The notes under the pieces were generated by a model, which was not told where the DNA came from, ran no database searches, and saw only the letters and a program-made list of their open reading frames with translations. Of a stretch of 64,000 nt of DNA, positions 37,501 to 47,210 are shown one piece after another. Location of the stretch: the NCBI GenBank assembly GCA_022829145.1, contig CM040746.1, positions 2,698,731 to 2,762,730 on the forward strand. Direction: 5' to 3'. The translations under genes were made by a program, and so were the position numbers. This DNA is from Albula goreensis. Its lineage: Eukaryota > Chordata > Actinopteri > Albuliformes > Albulidae. The first letter of the stretch is position 1. Every line of letters begins with the position of its first letter.

Positions 37501-38294
37501 TGCACGCTTTCTTCAGTTAATGCTTTATTCATTCAATTTCTGTTTAGCACACTGACAGTGAAATGACAACAGACAATCTGATATACCCAATAGCAGAACT
37601 TTGAACAAACAGGTGTCTGCTTACCTTTGGTTTTTGTCTCGGCGCAGCTTGCTGTTGTCACCACACCACAGTGGCCCGCTGAATAACTGGGACCTAACTC
37701 TTTCCCACTGCCCCTTAACCAATGTTGCTAGCCTAGGAGGACAGTCCCCATATTCTTCACATTCTCTATCAAATTCCCCATCCATGTTTCTAATTTTCAC
37801 AATTTACAAAACAGTCATACACAAAATTACCAACATTCAAAAGAAATTCCTGGTGCCTATCAATGGTGACTGGTCTCACACGAGATTGTAATTCACTACT
37901 GTGCCTAGTCGATTCAAACAACCTTTCAGCATTTACTCCTCTCCTTCGCAACAGCGGAGTGGTCTTACCCCCTTAAACCACAGGCTTCTCTTTTTCGCCC
38001 CGTCCTACGGACCTTTGGATGCAAAAAGGGGACTCTATACCCTTGCCTGTTCCGCCAGGGACTGAAACCCCCTAGCGCGTGCACGCTTTCCTTTAATCAA
38101 TGCTTTATTCAGTTACTTTTACTAGGACAAATATAGTCTAATGACAACACACAATTTTGGTATTCCCAATAGCAGAACTTTGAAAAAACAGGTGTCTGCT
38201 TACCTTTTCATGTTATTCAGTGGCCATGTGTTGTTGTCATCACCATACTTGTCTGTTGTATTTCTTTTTCTCAGGCCGTCACTTCTCCGTCTTC
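37501..38294 (-). other. Proviral 5' leader with two related blocks and splice-donor-like sites
   Basis: Two blocks (about 37501-37680 and 38080-38250) share GTGCACGCTTTC, ATGCTTTATTCA, CAATAGCAGAACTTTGAA and AGGTGTCTGCTTACCTT. Each has an AGGTAAGC-type splice donor on the minus strand (37619-37626 and 38199-38206), plausibly for env mRNA. The duplication implies a leader that copied part of itself, or an insertion derived from a relative. Confidence 0.6.
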
Positions 38295-38312
38295 ATCACG
38301 TCGGGGTCACCA
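38295..38312 (-). promoter_or_regulatory. Primer binding site for tRNA-Trp
   Basis: On the minus strand, three bases after the 5' LTR, stands TGGTGACCCCGACGTGAT, an 18-base complement to the 3' end of vertebrate tRNA-Trp including CCA. It primes minus-strand DNA synthesis. The match is complete as far as I can recall the tRNA sequence. The site fixes the element's direction and LTR boundary. Confidence 0.88.
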
Positions 38313-38315
38313 AAT

Positions 38316-39091
38316 TGTTGGATTTGCCCATTCTACTCAATATTCGTTTTCTATGTGAGAGGCGAAATCCGCGTGTTCTTTTAATAAAGCAATAGGAGAA
38401 GATATTCGGTCATTAATCTGTTTATTAAGCGTAAGTGAATAAAGCATACAGAGCTCTGGGTGAGATCTTCCTGTCCCTGACAATCAACAGAGTGTGTCAG
38501 TTCGTGAAGTCTGACTTGCTATATTTCCCTGACCCAGTATTTATAATGCAGAACATGGTATTTTTCCTGGGAGTTGCTTCCTTTCAAGTGGCTCCTTCTA
38601 AGTGGCCCGTAAATCTGACTCCCTCCTTACACTGCAGTTACCAGGCTGTTTCTTTTGTGAGATGCAGTGGCTACTATTTTATATTAAAGTTTAGATTACC
38701 CTATCCTTTACCTTTTCCCAGACATAGCAACCTCACTCCTGCCCTTTTCTACCTTTTTCCTGTCATGACGGTCAGCGTCGCATATTATATGCTGACAATA
38801 CATAATCTGCTTCCCTGTCTTGATCACAAGTCTAATCCATCTATTTGTAAGTTCCTCTTACCCTAAGGTCACAGCATAATAACATCTTTTTTTATCAACA
38901 CTCCCCAGTACTTTTCCCATGGTTGTTCTGTTAAAGGTTTTTGTTACACACGTGTCATTATATAAACACACAATCTTATTTTGCAGAATTATCCTTATTG
39001 ATTAACATAACACTTTCATTAATACATATTCTTCTTCGCCATTACCCTCTGTTGCCTAGATGTTGTTCCTTAGATTTTCCATATATCTACA
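38316..39091 (-). mobile_element. 5' LTR of the provirus (776 bp)
   Basis: Promoter-side LTR on the minus strand. Same ends as the other LTR, TATA box at 38538-38545 and AATAAA at 38421-38426. Differences from 31391-32166 include CAACC for TTACC, a changed stretch near 38755-38770, and several one-base indels. Confidence 0.92.
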
Positions 39092-39095
39092 GGCT
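39092..39095. repeat. Target site duplication (right), GGCT
   Basis: Matches 31387-31390. The satellite monomer resumes in phase with ATAGTCTTTTG. Confidence 0.9.
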
Positions 39096-40886
39096 ATAGT
39101 CTTTTGTCTTTTTCTGGTTTTCGGTAAAATATCGTAGGAAGTGACCATGGTTTACTTCTGTTTTAACAGAAAAAAAAAATTTTGGTGGCATCAGTTTTCA
39201 CTGTCTGGAGGTAAGGCTATAGTCTTTTGTCTTTTCTGATTTTCGGTAAAATACGTTTCACATTTACATGACTTAGAACCATTCCTTGCAACTCAATACC
39301 CTTTCTAAAGGAAATGGACATGGTTTACTGCTGTTTTAAGAGAAAGTGGAAAATTTTGGTGGCATCCCAGTTTTTCACTGTCTGGAGGTAAGGCTATAGT
39401 CTTTTGTCTTTTTCTGATTTTCGGTAAAATACACGTTTCATATTTACATGACTTAGAACCATTCCTTGCAACTCAATACCCCTTCTCAGGAAGTGGACAT
39501 GGTTACTTCTGTTTTAACAGAAAAAATGGGAAATTTTGGTGGTATCCATATTTTCACATTCTGGAGTAAGTAAGGCTATAGTCTTTTGTCTTTTTTCTGA
39601 TTTTCGGTAAAATACACTTTTCAACTTTACATGACTTAGAACCATTCCTGCAACTCAATACCCCCTTAGATAGGAAGTGCACATGGTTTACTTCTGTTTT
39701 AACAGAAAAGTGGAAAATTTGGGTGGCATCCCCATTTTTTCACATTCTGGAGTGTAAGGCTATAGTCTTTTGTCTTTTTCTGATTTTTGGTAAAATACAC
39801 GTTTCACATTTACATGACTTAGAACCATTCCTTGCAACTCAATACCCTTTCTAAAGGAAATGGACATGGTTTACTGCTGTTTTAAGAGAGAAAGTGGAAA
39901 ATTTTGGTGGCATCCCAGTTTTTCACTGTCTGGAGGTAAGGCTATAGTCTTTTGTCTTTTTCTGATTTTCGGTAAAATACACGTTTCACATTTACATGAC
40001 TTAGAATCATTCCTTGCAACTCAATACCCTTTCTAAAGGAAATGGACATGGTTTACTGCTGTTTTAAGAAAGTGGAAAATTTTGGTGGCATCCCAGTTTT
40101 CACTGTCTGGAGGTAAGGCTATAGTCTTTTTGTCTTTTTCTGATTTTGTAAAATATACTTTCAATTTACATGACTTAGAACCATTCTTTTTGCAACTCAG
40201 ACCCCTTAGATAGGAAGTGACCATGGTTTACTTCTGTTTTTAGAAAAAGTGAAAAATTTTGGTGGCATCCCCAGTTTTTCACTGTCTGGAGAATGGCTAT
40301 AGTCTTTGTCTTTTTCTGATTTTCGGTAAAATACACGCATTTCACATTTACATGACTTAGAATCATTCCTTACCCAGCTCAATACCCTTTTAAAGGAAAT
40401 GGACATGGTTTACTGCTGTTTTAAGAGAGAAAGTGGAAAATTTTGGTGGCATCCCAGTTTTTCACTGTCTGAGGTAAGGCTATAATCTTTTGTCTTTTTT
40501 CTGATTTTTGGTAAAATATACTTTTCAACTTTGCATGACTTAGAACCATTCTTGCAACTTCTAAGACCCCTTAGATAGGAAGTGACATGTGGTTTTTACT
40601 TCTGTTTTAACAGAAAAAGTAGAAAAATTTTGGTGGCATCCCAGTTTTTCACTGTCTGGAGGTAAGGCTATAGTCTTTTGTCTTTTTCTGATTTTCGGTA
40701 AAATACACGTTTCACATTTACATGACTTAGAATCATTCCTTGTAACTCAATACCCTTTCTAAAGGAAATGGACATGGTTTACTGCTGTTTTAAGAGAGAA
40801 AGTGGAAAATTTTGGTGGCATCCCAGTTTTCACTGTCTTGAGGTAAGGCTATAATCTTTGTCTTTTTCTGATTTTTGGTAAAATAT
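39096..40886. repeat. ~182-bp satellite array, right block (about 10 monomers)
   Basis: Same monomer family and orientation as the left block, with ATGG landmarks at about 39147, 39320, 39499, 39683, 39866, 40048, 40223, 40405, 40588 and 40773. A CTAAAGGAAATGG / TTAAGAGAGAAAG subtype, seen once in the left block (~30570), makes up about half of this one. Many monomers have short indels (AACAGAAAAAAAAAATTTTGG, TTTTTGCAACTC), suggesting lower base quality. The last monomer ends at GGTAAAATAT. Confidence 0.92.
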
Positions 40887-40917
40887 GATTCTTACTACCT
40901 CACCTACCTCTTTGACA
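40887..40917. other. Short sequence of unknown origin between satellite and LINE
   Basis: About 30 bp (GATTCTTACTACCTCACC...) match neither the satellite nor the LINE copies at 58470 or 62205. Could be a remnant at a rearrangement breakpoint. Confidence 0.5.
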
Positions 40918-41740
40918 TCATCCCGCTACTGAAGAAAACCACCATGGACCCTCTGTTATCCATAGCTACCGTCCTGTGTCCCTTCTCCCTTTCCTCTCCA
41001 AAACTGTTGAGTGTGCTGCCTCTAATCAACTGTCTCTCTTCCTTTTTCAGAATAACCTGCTGGACCCCACCAGCCTGGCTTCAGACCCGGTCACTGGACT
41101 GAGACTGCACTTCTCTCGGTGAGTGAATCTCTCCACACTGCACAGACTGCCTCCCTTTCTTCCATTCGGATCCTCCTGGACCTATCGGCTGCCTTCGACA
41201 CTGTCAACCACTCCATCCTCCTGTCTCGCTGGCTGCTTTGGGATCCGTGGCACCGCTTGGCCGGATTGAGTCCTACCTTTCTGGTCGCTCCTTTCAGGTT
41301 GCCTGGGATGGTGTGGTATCGGCACCCCATCCGCTTGCGACAGGATTTCCTCAAGGCCCTGTTCTTGGTCCACTGCTCTTCACTCGTTATACCCGTTGTC
41401 TTGGACCTGTCATCTCCGCCATGGCTTGTCCTCCATTGTGATGTCGATGGCACCTAACTCTTTCTCTCGTTCTCTCCTCTCACTCACAGGTCTCCGCTGG
41501 GTCTCTTCTCGTCTCTGGGATATTCAGAGCTGGATGGACACCCACTATCTTAAGCTCAACCCAGACAAGTGAGGGCTCCTCTTCTTTCCTGCTCCATCCT
41601 CTCCATCGCTTGACCTCTCCATGACCCTGGGTGACACCATCCTGTCAGCATCATCCTGCGCCAAGAACCTGGAAGTGGTGTTTGACAACAAACTGGCCCT
41701 CTCCGAGAACATCACAGCGGGAGTCGGGCATGCAGATTTT
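40918..41740 (+). mobile_element. LINE ORF2 fragment, copy C (reverse transcriptase only, CR1/L2-like)
   Basis: Plus-strand RT fragment starting at CGCTACTGAAGAAAACC, which corresponds to 58470 and 62208 in the other copies. RT blocks are visible in shifted frames: ILLDLSAAFDT (first catalytic Asp), then GFPQGPVLGPLLF. The catalytic YADD is changed to D-V-D-G at about 41440 (GATGTCGATGGC), and a stop follows. The LNPDK block is followed by TGA (~41570). It ends at TGCAGATTTT against the minisatellite, the same endpoint as the other copies. More diverged than copies A and B are from each other. Inactive. Confidence 0.88.
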
Positions 41741-42892
41741 TCCTACCCACTTTTCGACCCCAGTGTTAAACCCCTTATTCACCATTCAACCTGAGTGTTT
41801 AACCCCCTTACTCCCAATTCTACCCCAGTGTTTAACCCCTTACTCACTTTTTTCTACCCAAGTGTTAAACCCCCTTACCACTATTCTACCTCGTGTTTAG
41901 CCCCCAACCCACAATTCTACCCCCAGTGTTTTGCCCTCGACCCACTATTCTACCACAGTATTTTAGCCCCTTTCCATTATTATACCCCAGTATTTAACCC
42001 CTTTCTCATGATTCTACCCTGTGTCTAACCCCTTGCTTCATGTTCTACCCCAGTGTTTAATCTCCTTGCCAGTATTCTACCCAGTGTTTAACCCCCAACC
42101 CACTATTCTACCCCCCATGTTTTTGCCCTCCTACCACTGTTTTACTGATGTTTAACCCCGTTCACACTTTTCTACCCCATTGTTTAACCCTCTTATTCAC
42201 AATTCTACCCCAGTGTTTTACCCTCCAACCCACGATTCTACCCCAGTGTTTAACCCTGTTTCCCACTATTCTACCCCAGTGTTTACCCCCATAACTTAAT
42301 ATTCTGCCCCAGTGTTTAACCTCCCTTACCCACTATTCTACCCTCTTTTTTAACCCTCAAACCCTCTATTCTACCCCAGTGTTTTACCCTCCTACTCACG
42401 ATTCTACCCCATTGTTTAACCCACCAACCCACTGTTCTTCTCCAGTGTTTAACCCTCTTACTAACGATTCTACCCCATTGTTTAACCCCCCAACCCGCAA
42501 TTCTACCCCATTGTTTAACCCCCCAACCCACCATTCAACGCCAGTGTTTACCCCCTTTCACACTGTTCTACCTCAGTGTCTAACCCTCTTACTGACTGTT
42601 TTACCCCAGTGTTTCACCCCCCACAACACTATTCTAACCCAGTATTTAACCCTCTGACTCACAATTCTACCCCAGTGTTTTAACCCTGTTCCCACTATTC
42701 TACCCCAGTGTTTAACCCCCTTACCCACTGTTCTTCCCCAGTGTTTAACCCTCCATCCAAGTATAGTACTCCAGTGTTTTACCTCCCTACCCACTATTTT
42801 ACACCAGTATTTAACCCCCTTACTCACTATTTTTCATCCCCTTTGCCACAATTCTACCCCACTGTTTAGCTCCCTTCCCCACAATAGTATAA
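41741..42892. repeat. 33-bp minisatellite, block 2
   Basis: Same unit and orientation as block 1, resuming directly after the LINE. Units between 41741 and 42200 contain many one-base deletions (CCCACTATTCTACCCCCCATG, CTACCACTG). No gene seen. Confidence 0.95.
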
Positions 42893-43487
42893 TAACTCTG
42901 GGGCAGAATATTAAGTTATGGGGGTAAACACTGGGGTTGAGAAGTGAATGACGGGGTTAAACACTGGGGTAGAATAGCGGGAACAGGGGTTAAACACTGG
43001 GGTAGAATTGTGAGTAAGAGGGTTAAACAATGGGGTAGAAAAATGAACGGGGGTTAAACACTGGGGTAGAATTGTGAATAAGATGGTTAAACACTGGGGT
43101 AGAAAAGCGGTAACGGGGGTTAAACACTGGAGTAAAATAGTGGGTAGGAGGCAAAAACATGGGGGTAGAAAAGTGAGATGGGGGCAAAACACTGGGGTAG
43201 AAAGGTGGGTTGGGGGGTTCAACACTGATGTCGAATTGTGGGGAAGGGAGCTAAACAGTGGGGTAGAATTGTGGCAAAGGGGATGAAAAACAAGGGAAGA
43301 AAATTTGGAAAAGGGGTTAAACACTGGGGTAGAATCCTGGGTTGGGGGTTAAACACTGGGGTAGAATAGTGGGTAAGGAGGTTGAACACTAGGGTAGAAT
43401 AGTGAGTAAGGGGGTTAAACACTGGTTTAAAATCGTGGGTAAGGAGGTAAAACACTGGGGTACTATACTGTCAGTAAGAGGGTTAGA
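42893..43487 (-). repeat. Inverted 595-bp minisatellite block
   Basis: The only stretch where the G-rich strand (GGGGTTAAACACTGGGGTAG) reads on +, about 18 units. Sequence at 43236-43290 is the inverse of 42831-42885 just outside (TTTTCATCCCCTTTGCC and CTGTTTAGCTCCC units), and 43461-43470 mirrors 42761-42770 (GTATAGTACT). The block is therefore a fold-back inverted duplication of its left neighbour with some internal length difference, not a simple inversion. Confidence 0.92.
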
Positions 43488-43984
43488 CCCCCTCTGTGTT
43501 CAACCCCCTTCCTCTCTATTCTTCCTTGTTTTTAACCCCCATCACACTATTCTACCCCAGTGTTTAACCCCCTTGCTCCCTATTCTACCTCAGTGTCTAA
43601 CCCCTTTACTGACGATTCTACCCCAGTGTTTAACCCCCATTTCACGATTCTTCCCAAGTGTTTAACCCCCTTCCTCCCGATTCTACCCCATTGTTTAACC
43701 TTTGAACCCACTGTTCTACCCCAGGTTTTATCCCCCCACCCCACTTTTCTAACACCGTGTTTAACCCACCAACCCACACTTCTACCCCAGTGTTTCATCA
43801 ACTTCCCCATAAGTATACCCCAGTGTTTCACTCCCAACCCACAATTCAACCCCGGTGTTCAACCCACAATTCAACTCTTCTACGCCTGTTTTTCACCCCC
43901 CCAACCCATTGTTCTACCCCAGTAATTACCCCCTTACCCACCTTTCTTCCTGTGTGTTTAACCCCCTTACTCACTATTCTTGCC

Positions 43985-45595
43985 CAGTGTTTAACCCGCT
44001 TACCCACTATTCTATCCTCATGTTTAACCCCCTTACTACCTGTTTTACCCCAGTGTTTTATCCCCTTGCCACTATTCTTCCTAGGTATTTAACCCACTTC
44101 CTCACTCTTCTACCCCTGTGTTTTACCCTCCTACCCACGATTCTTCCCCAGTGTTGAACCCCCTTTCAAACTATTCTACCCAAGTGTTTAGCCCCTTACT
44201 CACTTTTCTTGCCCAGTGTTTAACCCCCTCAATCAGTATTCTACCCAAGTGTTTAACCCCCCTTACCCACTATTCTACCCTCGTATGTAACCCCCCAACC
44301 CACTATTCTACCCCAGTGTTTAACCATCTTTCCCAATGTTTTTGCCCATTGTTTAACCCCCTTTCCCACTGTTCTTCCCAAGTGTTTAACCTCCCCTCAC
44401 TATTCTTCCGACTGTTCTACCCCAGTGTTTAACCCTCCTACCCACGATTTTACCCCCATGTTTTACCCCTTACCCATTATTCTACCCCAGTGTTTTACCC
44501 TCCTACCCACTTTTCTTCCCCAGTGTTTTACTCCCTTACTTGCTATTCTACCCCAGTGTTTTACCCCCTTTGCCAGTATTCTACCTAGGTGTTTCACCCC
44601 CCTTCCCGCTCTTCTACCCTCGTGTTTAACCCCCAACCCAGTAGTATTCTACCCCAGTGTTTAACCCCGAACCCACTGTTCAACCCCAGTGTAACACCCT
44701 CCTACCCACAATTCTTCCCCAGTGTTTCACCCCCTTTCCCACAATTCTACCCCAGTGTCTAACGCCCTTACTTAATATTCTACCCCAGTGTTTAACCCCT
44801 CAATCACTTTTCTACCCCAGTATTTAACCCTGTTACTTTAATATTCTGCCCCAGTGTTTAACACCATGAACCACAATTCTACCCTCATATTTAACCCCCA
44901 ACCCACTATTCTGCCCCAGTGTTTAACCCTTTTCCCACTCTTCTATGCCTGTGTTTAACTCCCAATACTATTTTAGCCCAGTGTTTTGCCCTCCTACCCA
45001 CTATTCTTCCCCAGTTTTTAACCCTTTGCCACAATTCTACCCAGTTCCCCCTTACTTAATATTCTGCCCTAATGTTTAACCCACCAACCCACTATTCTAC
45101 CCCAGTGTTTAGCCTCCTACCCACTTTTTTACCCCAGTGTTTAACCACCATTTCCGCGATTCTTCCCCAGTATTTAACCCCCTTACCCACTTTTTCCACC
45201 ATTGTGTTTAACCCCCAACCCAGGATTCTACCCCAGTGTTCAACCCTCCTACCCACGATTCTACCCCAGTGTCTAACCCCCTTACTGAATATTTTACCCC
45301 AGTGTTTAACCCCCTTACACATGATTCTACCTCAGTGTTTAACCCCCTTTCCCACGATTGTACCCTCGTGTTTAACCCCCTTTCCCACTCTTCTACGCCT
45401 GTGTTTCACCCCCCAACCGACGATTCTACCCCAGTGTTTAACCCCCTTATCCACGATTCTACCCCAGTGTTTTATTCCCTTTCCCTCTATTCTTCCGAGG
45501 TGTTTCACCACCTTACTCATGATTCTACCTCAGTGTTTAACCCCATTCCCTCTATTCTACCCCAGTGTTTAACCCCCTTATTCATTTTTCTACCC
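43985..45595 (+). repeat. 1.61-kb tandem duplication, copy 1
   Basis: Starts with CAGTGTTTAACCCGCTTACC and ends with CCCCTTATTCATTTTTC. The whole order of variants is repeated head-to-tail in 45596-47210. Differences are mostly single-base indels, for example GTAGTATTC here against GTATTC there. Confidence 0.9.
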
Positions 45596-47210
45596 CAGTG
45601 TTTAACCCGCTTACCCACTATTCTATCCTCATGTTTAACCCCCTTACTACCTGTTTTACCCCAGTGTTTTATCCCCTTGCCACTATTCTTCCTAGGTATT
45701 TAACCCACTTCCTCACTCTTCTACCCCTGTGTTTTACCCTCCTACCCACAATTCTTCCCCAGTGTTGAACCCCCTTTCAAACTATTCTACCCAAGTGTTT
45801 ACCCCCTTACTCACTTTTCTTGCCCAGTGTTTAACCCCCTCAATCAGTATTCTACCCAAGTGTTCACCCCCCTTACCCACTATTCTACCCTCGTATGTAA
45901 CCCCCCAACCCACTATTCTACCCCAGTGTTTAACCGTCTTTCCCAATGTTTTTGCCCATTGTTTAACCCCCTTTCCCACTGTTCTTCCCAAGTGTTTAAC
46001 CTCCCCTCACTATTCTTCCGACTGTTCTACCCCAGTGTTTAACCCTCCTACCCACGATTTTACCCCCATGTTTTACCCCTTACCCATTATTCTACCCCAG
46101 TGTTTTACCCTCCTACCCACTTTTCTTCCCCAGTGTTTTACTCCCTTACTTGCTATTCTACCCCAGTGTTTTACCCCCTTTGCCAGTATTCTACCTAGGT
46201 GTTTCACCCCCCTTCCCGCTCTTCTACCCTCGTGTTTAACCCCCAACCCAGTATTCTACCCCAGTGTTTAACCCCCGAACCCACTGTTCAACCCCAGTGT
46301 AACACCCTCCTACCCACAATTCTTCCCCAGTGTTTCACCCCCTTTCCCACAATTCTACCCCAGTGTCTAACGCCCTTACTTAATATTCTACCCCAGTGTT
46401 TAACCCCCTCAATCACTTTTCTACCCCAGTATTTAACCCTGTTACTTAATATTCTGCCCCAGTGTTTAACACCCATGAACCACAATTCTACCCTCATATT
46501 TAACCCCCCAACCCACTATTCTACCCCAGTGTTTAACCCTCTTTCCCACTCTTCTATGCCTGTGTTTAACTCCCCAATCCACTATTTTAGCCCAGTGTTT
46601 TACCCTCCTACCCACTATTCTTCCCCAGTTTTTAACCCCCTTTGCCACAATTCTACCCCAGTTTCCCCCTTACTTAATATTCTACCCCAATGTTTAACCC
46701 ACCAACCCACTATTCTACCCCAGTGTTTAGCCTCCTACCCACTTTTTTACCCCAGTGTTTAACCACCATTTCCGCGATTCTTCCCCAGTATTTAACCCCC
46801 TTACCCACTTTTCCACCATTGTGTTTAACCCCCCAACCCAGGATTCTACCCCAGTGTTCAACCCTCCTACCCACGATTCTACCCCAGTGTCTAACCCCCT
46901 TACTGAATATTTTACCCCAGTGTTTAACCCCCTTACACATGATTCTACCTCAGTGTTTAACCCCCTTTCCACGATTGTACCCTCGTGTTTAACCCTTTTC
47001 CCACTCTTCTACGCCTGTGTTTCACCCCCAACCGACGATTCTACCCAGTGTTTAACCCCTTATCCACGATTCTACCCCAGTGTTTTATTCCCTTTCCCTC
47101 TATTCTTCCGAGGTGTTTCACCACCTTACTCATGATTCTACCTCAGTGTTTAACCCCATTCCCTCTATTCTACCCCAGTGTTTAACCCCCTTATTCATTT
47201 TTCTACCCCA
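45596..47210 (+). repeat. 1.61-kb tandem duplication, copy 2
   Basis: Begins with the same AACCCGCTTACC unit (45605) as copy 1 (43995) and ends at the same CCCCTTATTCATTTTTC unit. After it the array continues with different units. The first ~800 bp also match a third copy at 55795-56550. Confidence 0.9.

Larger units (their letters stand above)
31391..39091 (-). mobile_element. Defective endogenous retrovirus (gamma/epsilon-like), minus strand
   Basis: A 7.7-kb provirus within a satellite monomer. Read on the minus strand the order is LTR (39091-38316), tRNA-Trp primer site, long leader, gag nucleocapsid remnant, a stretch without recognisable protease or reverse transcriptase, integrase, env, polypurine tract and LTR (32166-31391). 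Env downstream of integrase, a single CCHC knuckle, a GPY-type integrase C-terminus and a 4-bp target duplication fit gammaretrovirus/epsilonretrovirus-like elements of vertebrates. All genes carry frameshifts, stops or deletions, and about 3 kb expected for gag capsid plus PR-RT-RNase H is absent, so the copy cannot be autonomous. The two LTRs differ at roughly 2 percent of positions plus several small indels by eye, part of which may be sequencing error. Confidence 0.92.
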
